Both the position numbers and the translations under genes were made by a program. Below the pieces are notes generated by a model. It saw only the letters and a program-made list of their open reading frames with translations, was not told the DNA's origin and did no database searches. A DNA stretch of 64,000 bases from Guopingia tenuis (GTDB lineage: Bacteria > Bacillota > Clostridia > Christensenellales > Christensenellaceae). The stretch lies in NCBI RefSeq assembly GCF_014384805.1, contig NZ_JACRSS010000005.1, positions 1 through 64,000 on the forward strand. The letters run 5' to 3'. Below, in pieces: positions 52,670 through 61,395 of this stretch (the first letter of the stretch is position 1; each line of letters opens with the position of its first letter).

Positions 52670-55003
52670 TCAGTCCTTTTTAGGGGAATAAATGTATTGG
52701 GCGGAGGGGATAGCGTCGGTGGCGCTCGCACTTTCGCTGGGCAAAGGTGTGACGCGGTATATATACTGCTCCTCCGGTGCGGCGGTATAGTCGTTATACT
52801 GAACTTTCCCGCCGGTTCCGGTGATGCGGGCAATCTCAACCGGCGTTCCCTGGCCGCCGTCCTGCCGGGAGAGAAGATAGGGGACGCCCTCCTCGCTGGT
52901 GAACTCCAAAATCGGCCCCTGGCTGCCCAGTGTGACGGAGAAATCCCTGGGCGGTGTGAGAAGCGTATATTCCGGCTCCTCCTGGGGCATGTTTTCCCGG
53001 GTAAAATATTCAGTCACGATGTTGTCGCTGGGCGTATATTCCCCGGCCAGCTTGACTTCACATTGCTCGGTCAGCGCCTCTTTATCCAGCTTTGCCGCAA
53101 GAACCCCCGCGGGCGCGGAAAAGGAAGGGGCGCTCTTCTCTGCATAGATTTTTGAGAAGAAGCTCTTTGTGAGGGCGGCGGGATAGGTTCCGCCGGTTAC
53201 GCCTTTGGGGAGATAATGGAGAGAATCGGTTTTGTCAAAGCCCATCCAGCAGCAAACGACATATTCCGGGTTATAGGCCACGATCCAGGCGTCTTTATTG
53301 TTGTTGGCGTCGTCATAGATGCTGGTTCCGGTTTTAGCCGAAAGGGGGACGTTTTCCAGCTTGAGATTCTTGGATGTTCCATATTCTACCGAGGAGGAGA
53401 GCATCGAGGACATGAGAAAGGAGGTCTCCGGGGAGAGGACGCTGTATTTTTCGGTTGTATTTTTGTATACTTCTTCTCCCTGCGCGTTCACGATGCGGCT
53501 GAGGGAGGAGGGCTCCTCATAATATCCGCCGTTGGCAAAGGGAAGATAGGAGGCGCACAGTTCCAGGGGCGTCACGCCGGTGGTGAATCCCCCGAGGGCC
53601 AGCGACAGGTTTTTATCTTTGGAATCAAAGGGAATGCCCACGCTGGAGGCATAGCTTTTGGCCCTGGCAACCGAGATCTCGTTTAAGAGCTTCACGGCCG
53701 GGACGTTGATGGAATAGGCAACGCAGTCCCGCAGCGTCACCCAGCCCCGGTAATTGTTCCCGGAATTCCGGGGAGAATAGCCATCAAAATTCTCCGGCTG
53801 GTCCAGAAGGAAAGATGTGGTGGAATACCCAGCATATTCCATGGCTGGGGCATAGACCATCACGGGCTTGATGGCGGAGCCGGGCTGACGGCGCATGGAG
53901 GTGGCCCGGTTCAGCGAGAGGCGGGCCGTATGCTCCCGCCCTCCCAGAATAGCGCAGATCTGGCCGGTTTTGGCATCCAGCGTGACGACGGCGCATTCGG
54001 CCTGCAGGCCGTCGGAGGCATTTTCCGGAAAGAGGGAATCATCCTCTGCCGTCTCCTCCAGCTGCGTCTGCATGGTGGGATCGAGATTCGTATAGATCCG
54101 ATACCCTCCGGTCATAAGCTCTGTATAGCTGATGCCCAGCTGGGTCGTCGCCTCCTTGAGCACCATATCCGTGTAATAGCCATAGGGATAATCCTCGTCG
54201 GTATTCATATGGAGAGTAATGGTTTCGCTAACGGCGCTGTCATATTCCTCCTGGGTGATGATTTCATTTTTCAGCATCTGTTCCAGCACAAGATCCCGCC
54301 GCTCCAGAGCGTTGTCCATATGCAGATGCGGCGCATATTTGGACGGGGATTTGACAATTCCACACAGGAGAGCCCCTTCCGACAGGGTAAGCTCACTGGC
54401 AGATTTAGAGAAATAGGTCTGGGCGGCGGTCTCCACGCCATAGGCGCCGGCGCCGAAATAAATCTGGTTGAGATACAGCTCGAGAATTTCATCCTTGGAA
54501 TACATGTCCTCCAGCTTAAAGGCCATCATGATTTCAGTCAGTTTTCGGCTGATATCCTGGTCAAAAACCAGGGTGGAATGCTTGATGAGCTGCTGGGATA
54601 TGGTGCTGGCCCCCTGCTTGATGCTGCCGCTTTTGATATCCTCCACCAGCGCGCCCAAAATTCGGACGATATCGATGCCGTTATGCTCATAGAAGCGGCT
54701 GTCCTCCACGGCCAGAAACGCGCCGCGGACATATTCGGGGATATCCTCCAAGGAAACATAATAGCGCCGTTCGCTGCCCGAGAGGGCGGCAAACTGCTCG
54801 CCGTTTTTATCATAGAGGAAAGTGGAACGCTGCATATCCCGGGCGATAACCGCCGGATCGAAGGTCTGCCATTCTTTTATGCCCGCTAAATAGCAAAGGA
54901 CGAATACAATGGAGGAAATTGTCAATACTAATAGGGAAAGTGCGCTGATTTTGGCGATTTTTCGGAATGTACCTCTTTTTTCCTTGATCTCATGTTCTGC
55001 CAT
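52670..55003 (-). CDS. Class A penicillin-binding protein (PBP1A-like)
   Basis: This bifunctional enzyme polymerises and cross-links peptidoglycan. The 777-residue protein has a membrane anchor (about 17-40), a GT51 glycosyltransferase domain with EDSRFYEHNGIDI near 98-110 and QGASTISQQLIKH near 130-142, and a transpeptidase domain with SxxK in QPGSAIKPV, SxN in YSINV and KTG in AKTGTS. The C-terminal 130 residues include a short fibronectin-like or linker region. It lies divergent from the spoIIA genes. Confidence 0.94.
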   Translation of the reverse strand: MAEHEIKEKRGTFRKIAKISALSLLVLTISSIVFVLCYLAGIKEWQTFDPAVIARDMQRSTFLYDKNGEQFAALSGSERRYYVSLEDIPEYVRGAFLAVEDSRFYEHNGIDIVRILGALVEDIKSGSIKQGASTISQQLIKHSTLVFDQDISRKLTEIMMAFKLEDMYSKDEILELYLNQIYFGAGAYGVETAAQTYFSKSASELTLSEGALLCGIVKSPSKYAPHLHMDNALERRDLVLEQMLKNEIITQEEYDSAVSETITLHMNTDEDYPYGYYTDMVLKEATTQLGISYTELMTGGYRIYTNLDPTMQTQLEETAEDDSLFPENASDGLQAECAVVTLDAKTGQICAILGGREHTARLSLNRATSMRRQPGSAIKPVMVYAPAMEYAGYSTTSFLLDQPENFDGYSPRNSGNNYRGWVTLRDCVAYSINVPAVKLLNEISVARAKSYASSVGIPFDSKDKNLSLALGGFTTGVTPLELCASYLPFANGGYYEEPSSLSRIVNAQGEEVYKNTTEKYSVLSPETSFLMSSMLSSSVEYGTSKNLKLENVPLSAKTGTSIYDDANNNKDAWIVAYNPEYVVCCWMGFDKTDSLHYLPKGVTGGTYPAALTKSFFSKIYAEKSAPSFSAPAGVLAAKLDKEALTEQCEVKLAGEYTPSDNIVTEYFTRENMPQEEPEYTLLTPPRDFSVTLGSQGPILEFTSEEGVPYLLSRQDGGQGTPVEIARITGTGGKVQYNDYTAAPEEQYIYRVTPLPSESASATDAIPSAQYIYSPKKD

Positions 55004-55134
55004 TGGCCTTCTTTCCCTCCCTCAAAAATACTTCAAAACATAGTGTTGCCAGAGAGGGAAAAAATACATTGGTGAATTTTTGGAAGAAATGACAAACAAA
55101 GACAGCAGGGAACAAAACAAGCCGGTTTTCGTGG

Positions 55135-55162
55135 GAGGGAATTTCCGAGCTGGGAAGAATTT
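55135..55162 (+). promoter_or_regulatory. Candidate sigma-H-type promoter for spoIIA
   Basis: GAGGGAATT and GAAGAATTT lie 10 bases apart, close to the sigma-H pattern RnAGGAwWW...RnnGAATww, though the spacer is one base shorter than usual and one -35 base differs. It lies about 30 bases before spoIIAA, whose operon is sigma-H dependent in B. subtilis. Confidence 0.4.
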
Positions 55163-55194
55163 CTAGAGAATGACCAAGATGGGGGAGTGAAACC

Positions 55195-55497
55195 ATGCAG
55201 ATTCAAACAGCAAAAAAACAGAAAACACTGCGCCTGAAAGGGGAGATTGACCATCATACCGCTGAGGCGCTGCGCAGAAAAATGGACAAGCTCATTGGGG
55301 ATGAGCAGCCCGACCGGCTGATTCTGGATTTCAGCGAGGTCAATTTGATGGACAGTTCAGGGATCGGGCTGATCCTGGGACGCTATAAAAAACTGAAGAA
55401 AAACGGCGCGGAGCTCTGCGTGACCAATCTAAACCGGCAGATTGACAAGGTTTTCCGGCTGGCAGGGCTATACCAGATTATCAAAAAGGTGAAATAA
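55195..55497 (+). CDS. spoIIAA: Anti-sigma F factor antagonist SpoIIAA
   Basis: SpoIIAA releases sigma-F from SpoIIAB in the forespore and is inactivated by SpoIIAB phosphorylation. The 100-residue STAS protein has LDFSEVNLMDSSGIGLILGRYK, with the phosphorylation Ser at 54-55. It is preceded by GGGGGAG. It starts the conserved spoIIAA-spoIIAB-sigF order, with 14 bases to spoIIAB. Confidence 0.96.
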   Translation: MQIQTAKKQKTLRLKGEIDHHTAEALRRKMDKLIGDEQPDRLILDFSEVNLMDSSGIGLILGRYKKLKKNGAELCVTNLNRQIDKVFRLAGLYQIIKKVK

Positions 55498-55511
55498 CGG
55501 GGGCAGGAAAG

Positions 55512-55946
55512 ATGAAAACGGAAAACAAAATGGAACTGAGCTTTTTGGGGATTTCGGAGAACGAAGGATTTGCACGGGTCTGCGCCGGGGCGTTTGCCGC
55601 GCAGGTAAACCCGACGATGGAGGAGATTGCGGATATCAAAACAGCGGTGTCTGAGGCTGTGACCAATGTCATCGTCCATGCCTATCCCGGCGAAGTGGGG
55701 AAGGTGGTTCTGCGGGGCGCCCTGCAGGAGGATCAGCTGGTGATCGAGGTGGAGGACTATGGCTGCGGTATTCCCGACCTGGAAAGCGCGCTTCAGCCAT
55801 TCTATACGACGGTTGCCGGGGAAGAGCGCTCCGGCATGGGATTTACCGTCATGCAGACGTTTATGGACCAGATGTTCGTTTCCTCTGTGGTGGGACAGGG
55901 CACCAAGGTGACGATGGTCAAAAAATTTCAAAAGGCGAAAAAATGA
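55512..55946 (+). CDS. spoIIAB: Anti-sigma F factor / serine kinase SpoIIAB
   Basis: SpoIIAB binds sigma-F and phosphorylates SpoIIAA. The 144-residue protein has the GHKL ATPase motifs DIKTAVSEAVTNVIVHAY (N-box), EDYGCGIPD (G1) and RSGMGFTVMQTF (G2). Its stop overlaps the sigF start (ATGA), so the partner proteins are translationally coupled. Confidence 0.96.
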   Translation: MKTENKMELSFLGISENEGFARVCAGAFAAQVNPTMEEIADIKTAVSEAVTNVIVHAYPGEVGKVVLRGALQEDQLVIEVEDYGCGIPDLESALQPFYTTVAGEERSGMGFTVMQTFMDQMFVSSVVGQGTKVTMVKKFQKAKK

Positions 55947-56665
55947 GCGGACTGCTAACCCATGAGGAGACTCTCGCCCTGATCCGGGCGGCCCAGCATG
56001 GCGACGCGGCGGCAAAAGAAACCCTGGTTCTGAAAAATATCGCCCTTGTGAAGAGCATCGTCCGAGGCTATCTGCACCGGGGCGTGGATTTTGAGGATCT
56101 GATGCAGATTGGGAGCATGGGCCTTTTAAAAGCCATTGCGGGCTATGACACCCAGTATAACGTCCGATTCTCCACCTATGCCGTCCCCATGATTTCCGGG
56201 GAGATCAAGCGGTTTCTGCGGGATGACGGCATGATCAAGGTGAGCCGCTATCTGAAGGAAAACGCCATGAAGATCTACCGCGCCATGGACGCCTTTAAAA
56301 AGAAACAGGGACGCGACCCGACCATCGAAGAGATCGCCCAGACTACCGGCATTGAAAAGGAAGATATTGTGCAGTCGCTGGATGCCGTGAAGGATCCGGT
56401 TTCTCTCGATGAACCGGTCTTTGAAGAAAGCGAATCCACCCTGCTGGATACGCTCAAGGACGACGGCGGCAGCCAGGTGATCGACCAGCTTCTTATAAAA
56501 GAGCTGCTGGAAAAGCTCAGTGAGCGGGAACGGCAGATCATTCTTCTCCGGTTTTTCCGGGATAAAACCCAAAGCGAGATTGCACAGATCATCGGCGTTT
56601 CCCAGGTCCAGGTTTCGCGCCTGCTGGGCAAGACGCTGGAAAAACTCAAAAAGGCGGCGGAATGA
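55943..56665 (+). CDS. sigF: RNA polymerase sigma-F factor
   Basis: Sigma-F is the first forespore-specific sigma factor. The 240-residue protein has region 2 (NIALVKSIVRGYLHRGVDFEDLMQIGSMGLLKAI in part), region 3 (GRDPTIEEIAQTTG) and region 4 with KLSERERQIILLRFF and SQSEIAQIIGVSQVQVSRLLG-like helix-turn-helix (here TQSEIAQIIGVSQVQVSRLL). It follows spoIIAB with a four-base overlap. Confidence 0.96.
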   Translation: MSGLLTHEETLALIRAAQHGDAAAKETLVLKNIALVKSIVRGYLHRGVDFEDLMQIGSMGLLKAIAGYDTQYNVRFSTYAVPMISGEIKRFLRDDGMIKVSRYLKENAMKIYRAMDAFKKKQGRDPTIEEIAQTTGIEKEDIVQSLDAVKDPVSLDEPVFEESESTLLDTLKDDGGSQVIDQLLIKELLEKLSERERQIILLRFFRDKTQSEIAQIIGVSQVQVSRLLGKTLEKLKKAAE

Positions 56666-56737
56666 CCTTTGGCAGGATAAAACGCCGGATATGGGGGATA
56701 CTGGCTGTAGAGTATAGAAAAGGAGGCAAAACAGCCA

Positions 56738-57172
56738 ATGATCGAGCCGGATACGATAAAGCTGCTGCGGGAATGCGACACCGGAATCAAAATGGGAGTC
56801 GCATCCATTGATGAGGTTTTGGAGGCAGTGCATGACCAAGAATTCCGCGAGGCGCTCAGAGAATGCAGAACAGGGCATGAAAAGCTGGGGGAAGAAATAC
56901 AGAGTCTTTTGGAGCAGGCCCATGACGATGGGAAAGAACCCAACCCCATGGCCAAAGGAATGTCCTGGATGAAAACCAATGTCAAACTGGCCATGGACGC
57001 ATCCGATGAGACAGCGGCCGATCTCATCACGGATGGCTGCAATATGGGAGTAAAATCCCTAAGCAGATATTTAAACCAATATAAGGCCGCCAGCGAAACG
57101 GCCAAGAGCTTCACAAAACGCCTGATTCAAATGGAAGAGAATCTGGTCGTTGCGATCCGCCGCTTCTTATAG
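56738..57172 (+). CDS. Ferritin-like four-helix protein of unknown function
   Basis: The 144-residue protein seems all-helical with four amphipathic helices; its N-terminal half (LLRECDTGIKMGVASIDEVL, then a helix with HDQEFREALRECRTGHEKLGEEI in part) resembles DUF2383-type ferritin-like proteins, but I see no complete metal-ligand set. It has AAAGGAGG upstream and lies between sigF and spoVA, so it may be made in sporulation. A terminator follows, so it is separate from the spoVA transcript. Confidence 0.6.
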   Translation: MIEPDTIKLLRECDTGIKMGVASIDEVLEAVHDQEFREALRECRTGHEKLGEEIQSLLEQAHDDGKEPNPMAKGMSWMKTNVKLAMDASDETAADLITDGCNMGVKSLSRYLNQYKAASETAKSFTKRLIQMEENLVVAIRRFL

Positions 57173-57231
57173 GAAGAAATACATGCAATATCGGAACAGA
57201 CCTGTCAAAGGCAGAACGTGTTTGCGGGAAA

Positions 57232-57262
57232 AAGGAAAGGGAATATGCCCTTTCCTTTTTTC
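57232..57262 (+). terminator. Terminator before the spoVA unit
   Basis: GGAAAGGG and CCCTTTCC form a perfect 8-bp stem, extended by A-T pairs and followed by six T. Confidence 0.88.
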
Positions 57263-57286
57263 TATGCCAAGGGGAGGACGCAAAAA

Positions 57287-57316
57287 GAATAAAAGCCGCC
57301 GGATTTTGCCATACTA
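57287..57316 (+). promoter_or_regulatory. Sigma-G-type promoter for the spoVA unit
   Basis: GAATA (57287-57291), exactly 18 bases, then CATACTA (57310-57316) match the B. subtilis sigma-G consensus gMATR-N18-CATnMTA at every position. The spoVA operon is sigma-G dependent in B. subtilis. It lies 43 bases before the first start codon and just after a terminator. Confidence 0.75.
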
Positions 57317-57359
57317 GGAAAAAACAAAAAAAGGGACCTATCGGCAAAGGAGGCAGAAG

Positions 57360-57479
57360 ATGCAAGACTATCAGAGGATTCCCATTGAAGATCTGCATGG
57401 AAAAAACAGCCCCGGAGAAAACGAGATCCGGCGGCCGGATGCAGCCGGGCAGCAGGCGAGCCGGGAGCAGAAGGAGTAA
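57360..57479 (+). CDS. 39-codon ORF at the head of the spoVA unit
   Basis: An ATG at 57360 has AAAGGAGG at ideal distance and opens 39 codons (MQDYQRIPIEDL ... QASREQKE), ending 4 bases before the spoVAC start. The product is hydrophilic and rich in Gln, Glu and Arg, with no membrane segment. I recognise no family. Its own strong ribosome binding site, position and predicted sigma-G promoter suggest a small forespore protein or a leader peptide coupling translation of spoVAC. Confidence 0.6.
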   Translation: MQDYQRIPIEDLHGKNSPGENEIRRPDAAGQQASREQKE

Positions 57480-57483
57480 GGGA

Positions 57484-57960
57484 ATGGATATCAACAAGAG
57501 CATAAAAATCAAGAATTATAACGAATATGTGAAGCAGAAAATGCCCAAAAGCAAAGTGTTTCTGGACTGTATCAAGGCATTTTTTGTCGGCGGCGCGATC
57601 TGCACGGTTGGACAGGGCCTCCGGCTGCTGGCCCAGGAGGTGCTGCTCCTGGACGATAAGGGGACGGCGGCTTTTGTGGCTATGGTGCTGGTATTTCTGG
57701 GCGCACTGTTCACCGGGCTGGGACTCTACGACGTCCTTGGAAATTTTGCCGGTGCGGGGTCGATTGTGCCCATCACCGGCTTTGCCAATTCCATCGTGTC
57801 CCCCGCCATGGAGTATAAGCGGGAGGGCATGGTGCTGGGCGTGGGAGCCAAATTGTTTTCCATCGCCGGGCCGGTGCTTGTCTATGGCATCAGTGCGTCG
57901 GTGCTGGTGGGGATCGTCTATTTCATCCTCCATGCCTGCGGCGTGGCGACGCCCCTGTGA
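57484..57960 (+). CDS. spoVAC: Stage V sporulation protein AC
   Basis: SpoVAC is a membrane channel component for uptake and release of dipicolinic acid in spores. The 158-residue protein has several hydrophobic helices and the typical CIKAFFVGGAICTVGQGL near residues 28-45 and GAGSIVPITGFANSI. The ATG at 57484 has AAGGAG upstream; the earlier open codons in this frame are noise, as that DNA encodes the 39-codon ORF in another frame. spoVAD follows 11 bases later. Confidence 0.95.
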   Translation: MDINKSIKIKNYNEYVKQKMPKSKVFLDCIKAFFVGGAICTVGQGLRLLAQEVLLLDDKGTAAFVAMVLVFLGALFTGLGLYDVLGNFAGAGSIVPITGFANSIVSPAMEYKREGMVLGVGAKLFSIAGPVLVYGISASVLVGIVYFILHACGVATPL

Positions 57961-57971
57961 GGAGGAGACGA

Positions 57972-59006
57972 ATGAGCAAGAAACACCGCGGCGCCCAAAG
58001 CGTCGCATTTGAGAAGCCGGTCTATCTCATCGGCCGGGGCTGCGTCGGCGGCGTGATGGAGGGAAAAGGCCCTCTGGCCCGCCATTTTGATATTCTGGCC
58101 AGCGATGCCCTCTGGGGCGAGGATTCTTTTGAAAAGGCGGAAAGAAAGTTCTTTTTTGAAGCGGCGAAAAAGGCCATAGAGAAGGGAAAGAAAAGCTCCC
58201 GGGATATCGACTTCCTGGTGGGCGGCGATCTTTTGAACCAGATCATTTCCGCCAGTTTTTCCGCCCGGGATCTGGATATCCCGTATCTGGGGCTGTATGG
58301 CGCCTGCTCTTCCATGGCAGAATCCCTGGCCGTCGGTTCCATGATCGTGGACGGCGGCTTTGCCAGCCATGTCCTATGCGCCACCAGCAGCCATTTCGGC
58401 GCGGCGGAGCGGCAGTTCCGCTTCCCTCTGGAGTTGGGCACACCCAAACCGCCCACCGGCCAGAATACGGCAACAGCCGCAGGGGCCAGCCTGCTTTCCG
58501 ACGCCAACGACCTCGGCGACCCGGGATGCCCGGTCATCAGGCGGGCGACGATTGGGAATGTCGTGGACTTTGGCGTGACGGATGCCAACAATATGGGAGC
58601 GGCGATGGCGCCTGCGGCGGCGGAAACCATCCTGAACCATCTGGAGGATTTTTCCCTGGAGCCGGATTACTATGACAAAATCGTCACCGGAGACTTGGGA
58701 ACCTTTGGTTCCGAACTTCTCATCGATTTGGCGAAGCAGGTGAGCGGAACAGATCTTTCCAAAGTGCATTACGACTGCGGCGCTTCCCTGTATGCCGGGC
58801 TGAAGAAGGTCTATTGCGGGGCCAGCGGCTGCGGATGCAGCGCCAGCGTATTGAACGGTTATCTGCTGGACGAGATGCAGGCGGGACGTATCCGGCGGAT
58901 CTTGTTTGTCGCCACCGGCGCGCTTCATTCCCCCACCAGCGCGCAGCAGGGGGAAAGCATTCCCGGAATCGCCCATGGCGTGGCCATTGAGAGAGGAGAT
59001 GTCTGA
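57972..59006 (+). CDS. spoVAD: Stage V sporulation protein AD
   Basis: SpoVAD is a thiolase-fold protein that binds dipicolinic acid at the forespore membrane. The 344-residue protein has the thiolase-like pattern YLGLYGACSSMAESLAVGSM, then SHFGAAERQFRFPLE and TAAGASLLSD. The ATG at 57972 has GAGGAGG upstream. spoVAE starts directly after its stop. Confidence 0.96.
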   Translation: MSKKHRGAQSVAFEKPVYLIGRGCVGGVMEGKGPLARHFDILASDALWGEDSFEKAERKFFFEAAKKAIEKGKKSSRDIDFLVGGDLLNQIISASFSARDLDIPYLGLYGACSSMAESLAVGSMIVDGGFASHVLCATSSHFGAAERQFRFPLELGTPKPPTGQNTATAAGASLLSDANDLGDPGCPVIRRATIGNVVDFGVTDANNMGAAMAPAAAETILNHLEDFSLEPDYYDKIVTGDLGTFGSELLIDLAKQVSGTDLSKVHYDCGASLYAGLKKVYCGASGCGCSASVLNGYLLDEMQAGRIRRILFVATGALHSPTSAQQGESIPGIAHGVAIERGDV

Positions 59007-59372
59007 ATGGATTTTATGGATTTTGTAAACGCGTTTTGGGTGGGCGGGCTGATCTGCGTCGTCGGGCAGCTGCTGCTGTCCCTGACCAACATGACCTCTG
59101 CCCGCATTCTGGTGGCCTTTGTCACGGCCGGGGTGATTTTGACGGCGTTGGGGCTGTATCAGCCCCTGGTGGAATTTGCAGGCGCGGGGGCCACCGTTCC
59201 CCTGACCGGGTTTGGCTATTCCCTAGCCACCGGGGTTATTGAGGCCATTGGGGAAAAGGGATTTCTCGGCGTGTTCACCGGCGGCATCACGGCAGGAGCG
59301 GCGGGGATCACCGCGGCCATTGTCTTTGGATATCTGGCGGCGGTGATCTTCAATCCCAAAATAAAAAAATAG
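59007..59372 (+). CDS. spoVAE: Stage V sporulation protein AE (AEb type)
   Basis: This 121-residue membrane protein (FVNAFWVGGLICVVGQLLLS, then FAGAGATVPLTGFGYSLATGV) is the third core part of the dipicolinic acid channel and is paralogous to SpoVAC. It begins at the first base after the spoVAD stop. No clear terminator follows before cinA. Confidence 0.95.
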   Translation: MDFMDFVNAFWVGGLICVVGQLLLSLTNMTSARILVAFVTAGVILTALGLYQPLVEFAGAGATVPLTGFGYSLATGVIEAIGEKGFLGVFTGGITAGAAGITAAIVFGYLAAVIFNPKIKK

Positions 59373-59441
59373 ACCTGGGCGCTATCCAAACGGGGAAAAT
59401 CGTGATACACTGAACCCGAGAAACACGAAGGAGGCGCAAGG

Positions 59442-60689
59442 ATGAAAGCGGAAATACTATGCGTGGGAACTGAGCTGCTTTTGGGGGATATTGTCAACAC
59501 AAACGCGGCGTATCTCGCCCGGGAGCTGGCGGCGATGGGCATCAATGTCTATCACCAGACGGTGGTGGGCGATAATCCCGGGCGGCTCAAAGAGGCGCTG
59601 GGAGAGGCCTTTGGCCGGGCGGAATTGGTCATCATGACCGGCGGGCTGGGGCCAACCTATGACGACCTCACCAAGGAGACGGTGGCGGGCTATTTCGGCC
59701 GGGAGATGGAGCTGAACCAGCCTTCTCTCAAAGCTATGGAGGACTTTTTCTCCTGCCGGAATATGAAGATGTCGGAAAACAACAAAAAGCAGGCCATGAT
59801 GCCCAAGGGCGCCACGGTTTTTGCCAACCATAACGGGACGGCGCCGGGGCTGGCCGTGGAGGGAGAGGGAAAGATTGCCATTCTCCTGCCCGGGCCGCCC
59901 CAGGAGATGCAGCCCATGTTTCAGGAGGGCGTGCGGCCTTTTTTGATGAAATATTCCGGGCAAATCATCCTCTCCCATTCCATCCACATGATCGGGATTG
60001 GGGAGAGCGCCCTGGAGCAGCAGATGCGGGAGAGCATGCTGGCCCATAAAAACCCTACCATCGCTCCCTATGCCAAGCAGGGAGAGGTGCTGCTCCGGGT
60101 GACGGCTTCGGCCAAAACCCGGGAAGAGGCGGAGGCGCTCCTGCGGCCGGAGGTGGAAGCCATCTGCCGGGAATACAGTGAATATGTCTATGGCGTGGAC
60201 GTGGGGGATCTGCAGCATGCCCTGGTGGCCGAGCTTTTGAAGAAAAAGCGTATGGTAGCCACTGCCGAGAGCTGCACAGGAGGCCTGGTGTCCAAACGGA
60301 TTACCGAGGTGCCGGGAAGCTCAGAGGTGTTTGAATGCGGCGTCTGCTCCTATGCCAACCGGATCAAGAGCCAGATTTTGGGTGTTGGGGAGGAAACCCT
60401 CGCGGCCCATGGTGCGGTGTCGCCGGAGACGGCGGCTGAAATGGCGGCGGGGATTCGGAAACTATCCGGGGCGGATATCGGGATTTCCGTTACGGGCATT
60501 GCCGGGCCGGGCGGCGGAACGCCGGAAAAGCCGGTCGGGCTTGTATATATCGGTGTAGACAGTGAGCCGTTGACCACGGTTGTCCGGCACCAGTTTGGCA
60601 GCCGGCGCAAGGATGGCCGGGAATATATCCGCTATGTGGCGGCGTCCAACGCCCTCCGTCTGGCCCTTCAGGCAGCAAAGCTCTTTTAA
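59442..60689 (+). CDS. cinA: CinA family protein (competence/damage-inducible protein A)
   Basis: The 415-residue protein has both CinA parts: an N-terminal MoCF-like domain with GTELLLGDIVNTNAAYLA and VIMTGGLGPTYDDLTKE, and a C-terminal nicotinamide-mononucleotide deamidase domain (about 255-415) with TAESCTGGLVSKRITEVPGSS and TGIAGPGGGTPEKPVG. It may salvage NMN and ADP-ribose-type metabolites. It has AAGGAGG before the ATG, 69 bases after spoVAE. Confidence 0.95.
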   Translation: MKAEILCVGTELLLGDIVNTNAAYLARELAAMGINVYHQTVVGDNPGRLKEALGEAFGRAELVIMTGGLGPTYDDLTKETVAGYFGREMELNQPSLKAMEDFFSCRNMKMSENNKKQAMMPKGATVFANHNGTAPGLAVEGEGKIAILLPGPPQEMQPMFQEGVRPFLMKYSGQIILSHSIHMIGIGESALEQQMRESMLAHKNPTIAPYAKQGEVLLRVTASAKTREEAEALLRPEVEAICREYSEYVYGVDVGDLQHALVAELLKKKRMVATAESCTGGLVSKRITEVPGSSEVFECGVCSYANRIKSQILGVGEETLAAHGAVSPETAAEMAAGIRKLSGADIGISVTGIAGPGGGTPEKPVGLVYIGVDSEPLTTVVRHQFGSRRKDGREYIRYVAASNALRLALQAAKLF

Positions 60690-60878
60690 AGGCAGGAAGC
60701 CCGGGAGCGGCGAGTTGGCAGAGAGAAAACGGGCGGCGGGGTCTGCGTTTCTGCCTGCCGTATTTCTCTGCCCCGGGAAAAAGCGGCAGACGGTTCTTGT
60801 ATGCAGTCTCGTCCGGGTTCCTTTCAAAAGAAAATTCCCGTAAACCCAAAAACGGGTTGGATAAAGCTCCTGGGAATA
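60690..60878. other. Spacer after cinA
   Basis: No gene is recognised in the 190 bases before the hairpin at 60879. Confidence 0.4.
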
Positions 60879-60912
60879 TAAAAAACAGCGTGCAACAGCG
60901 CGCTGTTTTTTT
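60879..60912 (+). terminator. Probable cinA terminator
   Basis: AAAAAACAGCG and CGCTGTTTTTT form a stem around a 10-nt loop, flanked by A and T runs, about 190 bases past cinA. Confidence 0.75.
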
Positions 60913-60924
60913 ATTGGCAGTCAA

Positions 60925-61200
60925 TTCTTTTCAAAAAATGGAGCAAGACCTTGGGAAATTTTGAAGTGGTTCCATCCCTGCCAAAACCCTCCGTCGGGAT
61001 GCCGGGGCATCCCGGGAAGAGAACCCAAGTCACAAAGGTTTCTTTGGTTCCTTCTTTTCAAAGGATGGGCAAAGCCTTTGGAAGTTTTGAAGAAATTCCC
61101 GCCCTTCCAGAAAACTTCGGACGGGATGCCGGGGCATCCCGGAAAGAGAACCCAAGTCATGAAAGTTTCTTTGGTTCCTTTCTTTTCAAAGAAAGGAACA
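60925..61200. repeat. 127-bp tandem repeat, two units plus a partial third
   Basis: Units begin with TTCTTTTCAAA at 60925, 61052 and about 61180. Each carries a CGGGATGC-CGGG-GCATCCCG-type palindrome (GGGAT at 60996 and 61123) and ends in AACCCAAGTCA...TTTCTTTGGTTCC. The last part, TTCTTTTCAAAGAAAGG, resembles the interspersed hairpins at 16.5 and 40.0 kb. Nothing is recognised in the remaining spacer to 61395. Confidence 0.8.
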
Positions 61201-61395
61201 CCTTAAGAAGCGTATTCTGGGGAAAATGTATTGCCCTGCAAAAACGGCAGGATATATCTGCCGGCGGTTATGGCAGGAAAACGGAAAAATTTGAAATACC
61301 CGGGCCAAAGAAGGTACGCTGTGATGGAAAAAATATGTCCGCTGGAAATGACGTTTCCCGCATTTTTTTCAAAGAGGTTTCGGTTTTTCCCGGAG

